A stretch of 64,000 bases of DNA. Origin: Melastoma dodecandrum. Taxonomy: Eukaryota > Streptophyta > Magnoliopsida > Myrtales > Melastomataceae. The first letter of the stretch is position 1. The number at the start of each line of letters is the position of its first letter. The position numbers and the translations under genes were made by a program. The DNA lies in contig JARUPY010000396.1 in the NCBI GenBank assembly GCA_029817715.1, forward strand, positions 1,426,001-1,490,000. Reading direction: 5' to 3'. This document shows positions 46,247 to 58,675 of this stretch, one piece after another. The notes beneath the pieces are model-generated. The model had not been told where the DNA came from, ran no database searches, and was given only the letters and a program-made list of their open reading frames with translations.

Positions 46247-46496
46247 CCACTCCCATTCAAGGAGTTGGGTAGAGCGAATTACAGCAACACACAGAGAAAA
46301 ACCATTTGAGTTTTTTAATCCATGGCTTTCTAAGTTTCTCAAGGGTGTTATCCGGGGTAGTGGTCTCTTAGGCTTCAATATCTCATGAATCCTCTCGTTT
46401 TCGAAAAATCCAAAAACATTCAGAAAATTTCAAAATTCCAAAAACATTCAAAAAACCCAGAAAACCCAAAAACTTCATGTTTGTTCACCTTCACCA

Positions 46497-46590
46497 TTTA
46501 TGTGATATTCCTGCATCTTAGGTGATACTCGTGCATTTTTAGGTGATATTCCTGCATCTTTGCATGACTTTCCTGCATCTTTCTTAGTTA
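46497..46590 (+). repeat. Four tandem ~23 bp units in the viral leader region
   Basis: Units of the type GTGATATTCCTGCATCTT recur at about 46,500, 46,522, 46,544 and 46,566 with small changes. Confidence 0.75.
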
Positions 46591-46619
46591 TCCCCAGTCT
46601 TATCTACTTGTTCAAGCCC

Positions 46620-47040
46620 AACATCTTTAGGTGGCTCTTCGTAAAACTCCTTAGGTAACTCTCTTTCCGAAGGACTGATCCAGTTATAAACTCCTTATAT
46701 TCCTCTGTTCTCTTGTTAAGGTTTTATGTATTAGGAAGCAGTTTTCTTGAAATAGTAACATCCTGTGAATTATAAGGCTATCTATTTCACCTTAAAGGAC
46801 CACTTGCCACCCAGGAGGGCTGCCAGGCACTGATCGAGGCTGAATCTGATAGCATAAGAAGGGATGAGACTTCCTTCGAGACGACGCTGTCTATGCATGC
46901 CATCTTTCCCAGCCAACTGGAGGCTATATAATCATTTTATCGGGATATTGAATTCGAAGTAAAAGAACCTTTTTTGAGATGCCCCAGTATCCATTTCTAT
47001 GTCCAGTGGCTGAATAGGTATATCCAACATAAGACTGTGC
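46620..47040. other. Unassigned DNA between viral leader and GTE pseudogene
   Basis: No gene or clear repeat. The viral right end lies somewhere in or before this stretch. Confidence 0.4.
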
Positions 47041-50000
47041 CCTCTCCTTCGGCTAAAGGCGGGCGTTCCATCAGTTGTCGGATTTGGTGTTTCACTGTAT
47101 TACGGGCGCGATGGGCGATTCGATTCGGGTGTGGGGTCTTGAATTAGGGTTTATTTTGCTTTAGGAATTTGATGCGGTTGACGATGAGGGAAAACATTCG
47201 AGTTGTTCTTGTTGGTTTTCTTTTGATTTTGTTGTCCTTGGCGGTGCTGGAAACTGTTAAATTTTGGTCCATTTAGGTCTTAAAAGGGTTATAATTTCCT
47301 GGCGAAGGGAAACAAAACAATGGCTTTGAGGACTTGAGTCGATACACCAGTTTATTAGTTGTGTTTGGGGCCTTCTGAGTTCTTTTATGTGCGCATTCCT
47401 TTTACTTCTTGTTCTGATAATTCTGAAATGTCCATTGTGATCATGCAGTAACTTATTGTAGATTAAAATCAGGTGTTGTTTTAGGTTTATTAGGATTTTG
47501 GGCTTTAGCGGAAGGCAAAATAGAGGAGTCGGTTCTGGAGTTTGGATCTGATGTCCAGAGTGATGGTGGAAACCAGTATATTGCCTGGAGAGTACTGCAG
47601 GAGTTCCTTTATTGCACATGGTGAGTCTGATAGCTCCGGTAGTTCACCATGAGAAAATGAGGGAGATTATTTCATTTCGGAGGATTCTAGTGTGCCCATG
47701 AGAAAGTGCATTGAGTCAAATTCTGTCAGAGGGGTTGGATTCTATGTTCCCTGGGAAGTAGTTTCGGGTATTTTGGCCTTGGCGAGGAAAGGCTTGATAC
47801 AACAATCAAGGATAGAATTGGAGTAAATCCAAGTGCTGCGCAAGAAGCTTATTTTGGGCAAGAATAGTCACAGCAATTTGCCAATGGGTAAGCTGGTCAA
47901 TGCTGCTCGAACTTCAATTCTAGCAACACCTGCTCGAGAGATGAACAAGGGGCTTCGTTGTGCTAAAAATCTGGGAAGCTTTCCTTGCATATCAGGTGTT
48001 CCCCTGTTAAAATGGCTAATTAACCATCAATATGGATGGGTCTTCAGTAAGCCAGTTGATGTAAGTCTCTAAATATCTGGATTATTTTGATGTTATTAAA
48101 CATCCAATGGATATGGGAACAATAAAAAAATAGATTATATTCTGGTTCCTACTCAACCCTTCTGGAATTTGTCTCATTGGTCAAGATTACCTTTTCCAAC
48201 TCAATGACCTATAATCCACCTGGAAACCGTGTTCATATAATGGCTAACATTGTCACTAAATTGTTTTTAGCTGAGATGGAAGAACATTAAAAAGAAACTT
48301 TGGGTTAACGAGTCCCTTCCTTCACCTGCCAAATCAGGCTTGGTCGAAGATTTGGAGGTTTCCCAGTCTATCATTGCACCCAAGAAAAGGAAAATCCCTC
48401 CGGGACAGCATGAAGTTAGTACAACACAACCCAGCCTTCCAAGCGGATGATGGCAGCTGAGGAGAAGCAGAAGTCTGGCCTGGAGTTGGAGACTTTGCTT
48501 GGAGAAATTCCTAAACATATTGTTGATTTTTTGAGGAAGAATTGTTCTAATGGAAAGGAGTTGGGAGAGGAAGAAATTGAGATTGATATTGACGGTCTCT
48601 GTGATGACGTCCTCTTCAGTTTGAAGAGGCTACTCGATGAGTATCACTAGGAAAAGCATAGAATGAAGCATATAATGAAGCAACTGGAATAGAGGCAAAC
48701 TTTTGTTTCCTTTATCTGCGAGAATTGACGAGGACAATTTCCATATGCAATCAATTAATTTAGTTTCTTTTGCTCTCTTCTCACTTCTACAGATGTTGAA
48801 TGACTCCGAGTTCAGTAATTCATGCATGCAACCACGTAAAGGTTGTTTATTTGATCTAGATCTTTTTGGTCATTTATTTTTTATGCAGACGTGGACTTCT
48901 ATGTAAATGTTAACTTTGCCTTTCATCAATCTGCCACTTCAAGTAATGAGTATGAGGAGGAAGATGTTGATATTGGAAGGAATGAACCTCCTGTATCGAC
49001 CAACAATTTCACCAGGAAGGATAGAGTCCCAGAGACCAGTAAATGGATCAATTCAGGGAGATCTAGCGGTTGGTAACCATTGATATTCTTTTTCATCCGA
49101 ATTCTTTATTTTATCTCATCTATTAGAATGTTTCTGTTTATTATGAAAATGGGCCTTTTCACTTACGAAATTCTTATTTTTCACTCCATTACATTCATTT
49201 CCCTTCGTTTCATTCTTTTTCAAACAAGCCTCTGAGTCTACTCTTTCATTCAGGTCATGTTATATATGACTTTCTCGGGATTAGAGAAATCACTTTCTTT
49301 CACCCTGAAAATACCCTCGTTACCTTGAGCCCAGCTAAAAAATATATTAACCTCCATAATTTGCCTAATGTGATGAAGTTGAATTCCTTTAATTGGTCCA
49401 GGAGGTACCAATTTGAACATAGTTCTTTGTCTGCTTTAGAAGATAGTTATATTGGGGTGTTCTGTCGAGGGAATACTATATGTAATTAAAGCCTCTGGCA
49501 TCATGGCAGCCTGGAATATTTTTCAAATTATGCGCCATTTCATATTTTGCTTAGTTACCAATTAATAACAAAGACACAAATCAGGATGTTTCGCATTAAA
49601 TGTTGGATCTATGAAAATCCTTCATGTATGATGATTTAGCATTGCATTCTCTAAAATGAAATGTCCTTTTATTTCATTCAAATAGTTCGTTTGTTTGGAG
49701 ATTAAGGGAGGCTGGAATGGAATCAAAATGCCATTCTACTTACTCCATTCTTCAATCCCAGCACATTCTTATTCATTTATTGAGACTTATCCTTATTCAT
49801 CTATTTTGAGCCATTGTATAAAAATTTAGTGTTTTCACTTGAGCTCAAAATAATTTAATATCAATATTCTTGTCCTTATTTTTCTAAACAAAGCTCCTTG
49901 GTTTGATATTGAGTGATGCATTGGCTTTGACCTTTTAGCTTATGCAGCAACATATCTAATATCTAATGTTTGTTGGTGTACTTTCTGGAGCATTTAGTCA

Positions 50001-50600
50001 TAATAGTTATTTTTATCCCTTTCCTTGAGTCTAGAAAAAAATTACATTATGGGGTTTGTGTGTTGGATTCTGAGGGAGTCAATATGTTGTCTTTTGTTAT
50101 TCTTCCTTTGTATTTTGTATTTTCACCGGTGACATATGTATATGTTAAATAATCACTTTCAGGGGATGTTACCTGCATAGAGGAGGTTATTATGGCATAA
50201 TTATGTTGCATATAGAAAAACGGTCATATGTTGAAGCGTATATAGCATGGAACGTTCGCTCTATTCATTGCAGTTGAAATGGGAATTTGTCTGCGCATGA
50301 ACATATTTTTGAAATGCTTGACAGGTTCAGGCCATAATGGTCGTTCTAGAGAACTCAGAATGCTAAAGCCTCAAGCCCTACATACACGCCCAAGGTGGAA
50401 ACTTGCTTTTAAGATGCCTCTCTTATGTTTGCTACCATATCATTTGATGTCTTCAACTTTCTACATCTGTATGTGGTGCTTTAACGGATGCAAAGTCTTT
50501 CACTTTTCAGGCTAGGGAAGTTGTGGAAGGTATCAAAGCAAAAAGGGAAAAGACGAATGAGCCCTTTGGCACAAAACGTAAGTAATTTTGAGAACCTTTT
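47040..50600 (+). pseudogene. Bromodomain/NET (GTE-type BET) transcription regulator, broken unprocessed copy
   Basis: GTE proteins bind acetylated histones through one bromodomain and recruit partners through a NET domain. Here the bromodomain is readable but split by small frame changes and stops (WLINHQYGWVFSKPVD at about 48,010; FDVIKHPMDMGTIKK at about 48,085; ITFSNSMTYNPPGNRVHIM at about 48,190; RWKNIKKKLW at about 48,275). The NET domain is open at 48,447-48,650 (EKQKSGLELETLLGEIP, EIEIDIDGLCDDVLFSLKRL). Later exons are visible at about 48,795-48,840 (LNDSEFSNSCMQ) and 48,900-49,075 (NEYEEEDVDIGRNEPPVS), with AG/GT borders and introns kept, so this is a duplicated locus, not a retrocopy. 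Closest to the GTE8-12 group by the NET motif. The 5' end (TTAGGGTTT-type leader) lies near 47,140. Confidence 0.8.
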
Positions 50601-51139
50601 GTGGTTCCAGTCCTTGTTGCTTGTTGGTTAGTGAAACTACTTCAGCAACTGGGGAGGATTTTACGAATGATGTCTTTTGGAGAGCGGTTGTAAATTTTGG
50701 GATTCGTCATTGATGCATAGCTTTTGCAAACAAGGCCTTTTATTTTATTGAAAGCTTTTTGGTTTTCAAAGTTCTATCTTGAACGAGAGTATCAGTTGAA
50801 TATAACAGTTACCTGAGATGGTCTGACGGACGTTCAAATTTAAGTTGCTTGAACTTTCTTTTGGTTCCAAAACCTAATTCAGCTAATAACGTTGCTGAGC
50901 CACCCACTCATAACTAGAATATTTGCTGAGAATAATTTTCTTGCCTTGTTAATGTTCGACTAATATTGAGAAGCTTGTTCTCACAGACTCTGTCAGTGAG
51001 TTGAATCAAGTAGAACATGTTTCCGTTTGGAATTGGACAATGGTCATAACAGTAAGTCTATGTCGGAAGAAAACTATCAGGCTTTGCAGATGCTAGGACA
51101 GAGGTTATATGTTATGCTCGAACATAACAGGGGAAAGTG
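50600..51139. other. Unassigned DNA between the GTE pseudogene and the Copia element
   Basis: AT-rich and without recognised coding sequence. It may include the rest of the GTE pseudogene 3' region or the missing start of the Copia 5' LTR. Confidence 0.4.
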
Positions 51140-51442
51140 CAGATGGGCTTGTACAGAACATCAAGCCTCTTGAGACATTAGCCTAATTGAGTAAATAGCC
51201 CATAACAGTGAGATGGCTATGTGTAATTAAATGGAGAAAATGGTCAGCGGGATGTGTGTGGACGTACAGTTACACAGTGAGAGAGAGTGTGAAGAGAGGC
51301 TGGGGTTTTTCCCTTATAATAGAAAGGGGAATGTAATTAATGGAAGAAGAACTTTTTCCTTTCCACAGAGTAATGAGAGGATGGAGGAAGGTGAAGGTTG
51401 GAAGATGATGTCTCTGATGATGGGTTGCTTCTTGAGTTTCTT

Positions 51443-51772
51443 TGTCATGTGGGGCCGTGCCTATACAAGGCAACGGCGCACCTGTGACATCCGCAGGGAT
51501 GCAATTCGGGAAAGTGGCTAAAATTAGGGAAGAGCAAATCAAGGGAATAAGTTTTAAGAGAGATTTGCTCCAGATTTGTTAGGACCAATGGCCTAATTAT
51601 TCGTGTAGTCTGGATCAGAGAGAGAGATAAGAAGTATTATTTCCTAAATCTCTCTTCCCCCTTCTCTAAACCAACTGCGTGCTGAGGGGAAAAACCTCGC
51701 CCCTAACCACGGGTCGCGTCTACGAGCTTCGTAGTCGGGGTCCAGCCACCCTGGGGCTTGACGCCCTTGACA
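51443..51772 (+). repeat. 5' LTR of the chromovirus
   Basis: TGTCATGTGGGG to CCCTTGACA. Its TATA-like motif reads CTATACAAGG, where the 3' copy has CTATATAAGG, so the promoter box of the 5' LTR has changed. Confidence 0.95.
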
Positions 51773-51876
51773 ACTTGGTATCAGAGCCCAGACCGTCCTC
51801 GCCTCGCCAATCCACCTCGCCGCCGCCGCTGCCCCGTTCCTCATCTGCTCCACCCACGCCTCAACGTGCCGACACC

Positions 51877-53370
51877 ATGGGAGACAAGGACGCCGCCCTC
51901 CAGACCACCTTGGATACCTTGGCGGCCACCCTCAAGGCCCTGGAAGCTTCCGTCGAGGCCAACTCTCAGGCGATTCAGCGCTTGAGCGCTGCAACCCCAC
52001 CGCTTTCATCTTCGTATGGCAACAGGACCGCCTCCGGAGAACACAATCAGGATCGTCCACCACGGTTCCAGAAATTGGATTTTCCGCGATATGATGGCAA
52101 ATCCGATCCGCTCATCTTCATTAACCGATGCGAATCGTACTTCCACCAGCAGCGCATCATGGAGGAGGAGAATGTGTGGATGGCCTCCTACAACCTGGAG
52201 GAGGGCGCCCAGATGTGGTACATCCAAATTCAACAGGATGAGGGCATCCCATCATGGCGACGTTTTAAGGATCTGCTACACCTTCGCTACGGTCCGCCCC
52301 TGCGTTCCAACCCGCTAGGCGAATTGGCAGCGTGCAAGCGCACGAGCACCGTCGCGGAGTACCAGGATCGTTTCCAAGCGCTCCTTCCTCGCGCGGGCAG
52401 CCTCGACGAGGACCAGCGGGTCCAACTCTTCACCGCGGGCCTCCTACCGCCGCTCAGCTTCGACGTCGAGGTGCACAACCCGCAGTCCCTCGCCGGGGCG
52501 ATGAGCCTTGCGCGCAAGCTCCAACTGCGAGAGCAGTACGCGGCGCCTCCACCTCGACCGGCGGTCCGTGCACTCCTTCCGCCGCCTGCACCGCGTCTCG
52601 CCTTGCCGGCAACGCCAGCGACCAACCCGACCGCCTCGGCCGTAGTCACCCTGGAGAGCCGGCCGGTTAAACGCCTCACTCAGGCCGAACAGGAGGAATG
52701 CCGCCGCCTGGGCCTATGCTACAACTGTGACGAGAAGTTCGGGCGCGGCCATAACCGTGTCTGCAAGCGCCTCTTCCTGCTCGTGGGCATGGTGGAGGAC
52801 GAGGAGGAAGTACCGGAGTCGGCAGAAGAGGTAATCGCCGAGGGAAGCCCCCATTTCTCCCTCCACGCCATCGCCGGTGTTCCCTTCGGCAACACGATGC
52901 AACTCAGCATCGAGTTGGGCGGCGCGTCCCTCGTCGCGCTCCTCGATTCGGGATCCACGCACAACGTCATCTCCGACGCCGCGGCTCAACGCATGGGCCT
53001 GCCACTGCAGCACCGTCCACACCTGACGGCCACGGTGGCAAACGGCGAGCGTGTCTCTTGCCTGGGTGTCATCCGTCAGACCGCCCTCACCATACACGAT
53101 GATGTCTTCACTGCCGACCTCTTCGTCATACCTCTCGCCGGCTACGACGTTGTTCTGGGCACCCAGTGGCTGGCGACACTGGGTCCGATTCTCTGGGATT
53201 TCAGCGCCCGGACGCTGACGTTTCAGCGGCGCCAACAGAAGGTATGCTGGCATGGAATCGCTGGTCCTGACGCGCCTAGCCTCCGCGCGACCACGGGCAG
53301 TGCCACTCTCCTTGACGAGCTCCTCGCCTCCTTCCACGACGTCTTCGCCGAGCCACATGGGTTCCCCCCC
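51877..53370 (+). pseudogene. Gag-protease of the chromovirus (open to a C-run)
   Basis: From ATG 51877 (MGDKDAALQTTLDTL) the frame is open through the gag core (FPRYDGKSDPLIFINRCESY, RRFKDLLHLRYG), an Ala/Pro linker, a reduced knuckle (LGLCYNCDEKFGRGHNRVC) and a retropepsin (VALLDSGSTHNVIS, VVLGTQWLATLGP). The frame is lost at the C homopolymer starting 53,367, where RT should follow. In intact relatives gag and pol share one frame. Confidence 0.85.
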
Positions 53371-56105
53371 CCCCCCCCCGCGCGGCCGCGACCACAGCAT
53401 CGTTCTTCTTCCAGGATCGCAGCCCGTGGCCGTCCGTCCCTACCGGTACCCGGTGACACACAAGGATGAACTGGAGCGGCAGTGCGCCGCCATGATGGAC
53501 CAGGGGCTCATCCGCCGGAGCTCCTCAGCGTTCTCATCCCCGGTCCTCCTCGTTAAGAAGGCTGACGGCTCGTGGCGTTTCTGCGTCGACTACCGCGCTT
53601 TGAACGCCCTCACCGTCAAGGACGCTTTTCCCATTCCGGTGGTGGATGAGCTGCTCGACGAGCTCCACGGCGCAAAGTTCTTCTCCAAGTTAGATCTGCG
53701 CTCGGGCTACCACCAGGTCCGGATGAATCCGGACGACATCGCCAAGACGGCGTTCCGCACCCATGAAGGGCTCTATGAGTTCCTGGTGATGTCGTTTGGG
53801 CTGTGCAACGCTCCGGCCACGTTCCAGGCTCTCATGAACGACGTACTGCGCCCTTTCCTACGCAAGTTCGTGCTTGTTTTTTTTGATGACATCCTCATAT
53901 ACAGCACCTCCTGGGCGGACCACCTCCGCGTCGTCCTCGCCGTGCTACGGCAGCACCGCCTCTTCGTCAAGCGATCGAAGTGCGCTTTCGGGGTCGACTC
54001 CATTTCCTACCTAGGCCATGTGATATCCGAGGCCGGCGTGGCTATGGATCCTACCAAGGTACAGGCGATCCACGATTGGCCTCAACCCCGCTCGGCGCGC
54101 GCGGTGCGCGGGTTCCTCGGGCTTGCAGGGTACTATCGCAAATTCGTCCACGACTACGGCTCCATTGCGGCACCCCTGACCGCACTCCTCAAGAAGGAAG
54201 GGTTCACCTGGAATGACGACACCACCGCCGCTTTCACTGCGCTCAAGATAGCGATCACGTCGGCCCCGGTCTTGGCGCTACCGGACTTCACCAAACCGTT
54301 CATCGTCGAGTGCGACGCCTCCACACACGGTTTCGGGGCGGTGCTCATCCAGGACAAACACCCGGTCGCCTTCTTCAGCCGACCCGTCGCGCCGCGCCAC
54401 CGCTCTCTCGCCGCCTACGAACGGGAGCTCCTTGGCCTCGTCCACGCCATCCGCCATTGGCGACCGTACCTCTGGGGCCGCCGCTTCCTGGAACGCACGG
54501 ATCACTACAGTCTCAAGTTCCTCCTCGACCAGCGCCTCGCGACGATTCCGCAGCACCACTGGGTTGGCAAGCTGCTGGGATTCGACTTCACCGTCGAGTA
54601 CAAGCCGGGCGCGACAATCACGGTGGCCGACGCCCTTTCGCGCCGCGACACCGATGAGGGATCCATCCTGGCCATCTCCGCGCCCCGCTTCGATTTCATC
54701 GCGCGCCTCCGTCAAGCCCAGGACATCGACCCCACCCTCGTCGCCATGAAGGATGAGATCCACGTCGGCACCCGCACATCACCTTGGTCGCTCACCGACG
54801 ACATGGTAACGTTCGATGGCCGCCTTTACATTCCGCCAGCTTCAGGAAATCGTGGTCGCTGTCCATGAGAATGGCCACGAAGGCGTACAGCGCACAGTGC
54901 ACCGACTCCGCCGCGACTTCCACTTCCCCAACATGAGGTGACTGGTGCAGGACTTCATCCGCGCGTGTACCACCTGCCAGCGCTACAAGTCGGAGCACCT
55001 ACATCCGGCGGGCCTTCTCATGCCGTTGCCGGTTCCAAAGGCCGTCTAGACGGACATCGGCCTCGACTTCGTGGAGGCGCTGCCGCGCGTTGGGGGAAAT
55101 CGGTCATACTCACTGTGGTCGACCGCTTCAGCAAGTACTGCCACTTCATTCCCTTGGCGCATCGGTACACCGCCGAGTCCGTGGCGCAAGCCTTCTTCAC
55201 CGACATTGTTCGTCTTCATGGGGTACCACAGTCCATGGTGTCCGACCGTGATCCGGTTTTCACCTCGATGTTTTGGCAGGAACTCATGCGCCGTATGGGC
55301 GCCAAGCTACACATGACGACTGCCTTCCACCCCCAGTCCGATGACCAATCGGAGGCCGCCAACCGCGTCATCGTCATGTACCTGCGTTGCTTCACCGGGG
55401 ACCGTCCCCGCCAATGGCTCCGTTGGCTGCCCTGGGCCGAGTATGTCTATAACACCGCATATCAGACTTCGCTCCGGGACACGCCGTTTCGGGTGGTGTA
55501 TGGTCGCGATCCGCCGACCATCCGCTCGTATGAGCCGGGCGAGACGCGCGTGGTTGCCGTCGCCAAGACCATGGCAGAACGTGATGAATTCCTCGCCGAC
55601 GTCCGTTATCGCCTGGACCAAGCCCAGACGGTGCAGAAGCTCCACTACGATAAGCTGCACCGCCCCGTCTCCTACCAGGTCGGCGATTGGGTTCTGCTTC
55701 GCCTCCGTCATCGTGCTGCGGCCTCCCTACCTCAGGCGACCACTGGGAAGCTCAAGCCGCGCTACTTCGGGCCTTACCGCATCACCGCGTTGATCAACGA
55801 CGTCGCGGTGCGCCTACAATTACCTCCACGTGCTCGACTCCATGACGTTTTCCACGTGGGCCTCCTCAAGAAGTTCGTCGGCCAACCGCCGGATGCTCCG
55901 CCACCTCTTCCGGCCATTCACCACGGCGCGGTGACTCCCGTTCCGGAACGCGCGGTGCGGACTCGCTTCGCCCGTGGCATTCACCAGGTGCTCATCCACT
56001 GGAAGGGCGAATCACCAGCTTCGGCCACTTGGGAAGATGTCGACGTCTTCCTCGACAAGTATCCCGCCTTTCAGCTCGAGGACGAGCTGCTAGTCGAGGG
56101 GGGAG
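53371..56105 (+). pseudogene. Pol of the chromovirus: RT, RNase H, integrase, chromodomain (broken)
   Basis: After the C-run another frame is open to 54868: RT (VDYRALNALTVKDAFPIPVV, MSFGLCNAPATFQALM, FFDDILIYST) and RNase H (VECDASTHGFGAVLIQ, VADALSRRDT). Integrase continues in shifted frames with stops ([25 protein letters not shown]; then FHPQSDDQSEAANR with the usual Gly-Gln changed to Asp-Gln). The last 40 residues are a chromodomain (VLIHWKGESPASATWEDVD), which in this group targets insertion to marked chromatin. Confidence 0.88.
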
Positions 56106-56108
56106 AGA

Positions 56109-56438
56109 TGTCATGTGGGGCCGCGCCTATATAAGGCAACGGCGCACCCGTGACATCCGCAGGGATGCAATTCGGGAAAGTGGCTAAAATTAGGGAAGAG
56201 CAAATCAAGGGAATAAGTTTTAGGAGAGATTTGCTCCAGATTTGTTAGGGTCAATGGCCTAATTATTCGTCTAGTCTGGATCAGAGAGAGGGACAAGAAG
56301 TATTATTTCCTAAATCTCTCTTCCCCCTTCTCTAAACCAACTGGGTGCTGAGGGGAAAAACCTCGCCCCTAACCACGGGTCGCGTCTACGAGCTTCGTAG
56401 TCGGGGTCCAGCCACCCTGGGGCTTGACGCCCTTGACA
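56109..56438 (+). repeat. 3' LTR of the chromovirus
   Basis: Same ends as the 5' copy, followed by the TTCTT duplication. Keeps a canonical CTATATAAGG box. Confidence 0.95.
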
Positions 56439-56456
56439 TTCTTCCCTTAATTTGCA

Positions 56457-58675
56457 TGGTATCAAAGCGTTATGCGCAAGGATGGAGGGAAGAAGCTTGG
56501 ATGTTGCTGCGGTGGAGAGCTCGCAATCACCCAACTACAATCACGCCACAGAAACAGGTAGTGTCAATCGTGACACCTGAAATAACTACAGTACCTGGTG
56601 TTCATCCTTTGAATTAGCGTTGTCCATCAGGAATTAGGAGGGTTTTACAGATGGCAGTATTGTAAAGTTGGGGTTAGATGATCCCATGTATCCAGCTCGG
56701 CGAAGGTGCAACGACCATGTGAAATCTTGGATTTAACGTTCTATCTCAGTCCCAATAGCCTCAACCATTTTCTGCTTGGATTCGGCCAAGGATATATGGG
56801 AGGAACTAAAGGAGCGTTATGGTGAGCCTGATGTTACAAAAATTTGTGACCTACAGCAAAGGTATTATGGACTGGAACAAGGCACTAGGACTATTTCTGG
56901 TTATTACAATGTATTGGATATGGTCTTCAAATTTCTGTACAAACATTTGCTGAACAACAGCAAATCCACTATCATTTGAGGTACATATCAGGTCAGATCC
57001 TTCTTGTTCTGTTTCATATCCAATTGAACCTTATCTTACCTATCAAAGACTTTCAAAGCCTTTTCATGCCTTTGTTCTCTATCCCTAGAAGCACATTATG
57101 AATCTGATAGTTACAACAAACCTAAGAATCTACCCTATTGGGAACAAGCTATGGTTGTTGAATTGCAGGCACTAGAGGACAACAAGACTTTGGAAGTGGT
57201 TAACAAACGTCCCATAAGTTGCAAGTGGGTTTATAAAGTGAAATTGCATGCAAATGGAGAGGTAGAGCGATAAAAAGCCAGATTGGTTGCCAAAGGATAC
57301 ACTCAATGTGAAGGGCTTGATTATCAAGACACTTTTAGTCCTGTCGCGAAACAAACTTGGGTGAGAACTTTTATTGCTTTGGCAGCCATTAAAGGATGGA
57401 TTTTGCATTAATTCGACATCCATAATGCTTTTCTTAATGGTGATTTACATGAGAAAGTTTATATGGAGACTCCCCCGAGTGCTGCAATTTAGGAGGAGTG
57501 TGCAGATGATCAGAGGTTGGTGTGTCGTCTAAATAGAGGAAGGAGGTGAGTTGATTGTAAGTTGATTTTTTATATGGACTCAAACAAGCTTCGAGACAAT
57601 GAAATTGTAAGTTGATTGAATGCTTGTTAGCTTATGAATTCGACCAGTCAAAGGCAGATTACTCGTTGTTCACAATAGAGGAAGGAGGTGAGTTTCTGGT
57701 TGTGCTGGTATACGTTGATGATATGGTTGTGGCAGGATCTAGCGTACAGACCATATCTGATCTACATGATCACTTGAATCTACATTTTAAGGTTAGGGAC
57801 TTGGGAGATATAAAGTTTTTTCTTAGATTAGAGATAGCGAGATCCAGGAGAGGAATTTTATCTCAGAGGGGTATACCTTGCGACTGTTAGAAGAGCAAGG
57901 AAAATTGACAGCAATGCCAAGTTCAGTGCTAATGGTTCCTAACACTAAGCTAAGTGCAGAAGGAGAAACTTCACAGGTTGATCCAAGCGTATACAGGCAG
58001 TCAACTGGGAGATTGATATACTTTGGGTGACAAGGCATGACATAGCATTTGTTGTCCATACGTTAGCTCAGTTTATGGAAAAGCCCAAGACAGAGCACTA
58101 GCATGCTGCGTGTTATGTACTCAGATACCTCATGGGAACGCCTGTCTCAAGGGAATTCTTTTTTCCAGCAGCCCAGGTTTGCATCTGCAGGGTAATGCGG
58201 ATAGCCCAATTGGGGAGGTTGTATTGATTTGAAGAGGTCGATCACAGGGTTTTGTGTCTTCATTGGTGACTCCTTGATCAGTTGGAAGGGTAAAAAGCAA
58301 GAAATGGTTTCTAGAAGTTCGTCTGAAGCTGAACACAGATCCATTGCAGCAACGACAGCTGAAATGGTCTGGTTATTGGCACTTTTGAAGGTTTTTACTC
58401 GTCTTCGGCCACACCAGTGTCACTTTATTGTGATAACAGGTCCGCAATACACCTTACCAAAAATCCAATGTTCCACGAAAGGACAGAACACTTGGAAATT
58501 GATTTGCACTTCGTGAGGGAGAGAGTTGCAGACGGTGTGGTGGATGTGAAGCATGTTTGAACATAATTTCAACTTGCAGACGGGTTTACTAAGGCATTAA
58601 ATCCGACAAGGTTCCAATTCTTATTGGACAAGATGGGATTGTGCAACATTTACGACTCCCATCTTGAGGGGGGAG
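56457..58675 (+). pseudogene. Copia gag and pol remnants
   Basis: A gag piece (56776-56979; DSAKDIWEELKERYGE) precedes RT pieces with typical Copia motifs (about 57,125-57,480: [56 protein letters not shown]; 57,612-57,890: VLVYVDDMVVAGSS) and RNase H (58,229-58,400: [36 protein letters not shown]). Many stops occur, and integrase was not found between gag and RT, so a large internal deletion is likely. Confidence 0.85.

Larger units (their letters stand above)
39671..46620 (+). mobile_element. Endogenous caulimovirid (florendovirus-like), defective
   Basis: Order on the plus strand: primer-binding site, movement protein, acidic and coiled-coil regions, coat protein with zinc knuckle, aspartic protease, RT/RNase H remnant, a separate second ORF, then a promoter with TATA box and an RNA leader. 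A second ORF after the polyprotein is the florendovirus plan. No integrase was seen, as expected for a pararetrovirus that entered the genome by accident. The copy has frameshifts in the movement region, stops in the middle, and a deletion that removes the RT catalytic core, so it cannot be replication-competent alone. No terminal repeats or target duplication were identified, and the ends are approximate. Confidence 0.85.
51443..56438 (+). mobile_element. Complete chromovirus (Ty3/Gypsy, Reina/Tekay-like), 4,996 bp, nested in the Copia LTR
   Basis: Both LTRs are 330 bp (51443-51772 and 56109-56438) with TG...CA ends and are flanked by the target duplication TTCTT (51438-51442 and 56439-56443). 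A tRNA-iMet primer site (TGGTATCAGAGC, 51777-51788) and a GAGGGGGGAGAGA polypurine tract complete it. Coding order is gag, protease, RT, RNase H, integrase, chromodomain. I count about ten differences between the LTRs (about 3%). The coding region is strikingly GC-rich compared with the surrounding DNA. It is broken by a frame change at a C-run (53,367-53,382), further shifts near 54,840 and 55,090, and stops at about 54,940 and 55,047. Confidence 0.95.

Noticed and set aside
46197..46388. 63-residue open frame over the viral promoter and leader
   Set aside because: Overlaps the TATA box and leader; no resemblance to a viral protein, and short leader frames are common in caulimovirids.
52714..53400. 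228-residue minus-strand open frame opposite the chromovirus gag-protease
   Set aside because: High GC makes long shadow frames likely; no motif, and the plus strand is clearly gag-protease.
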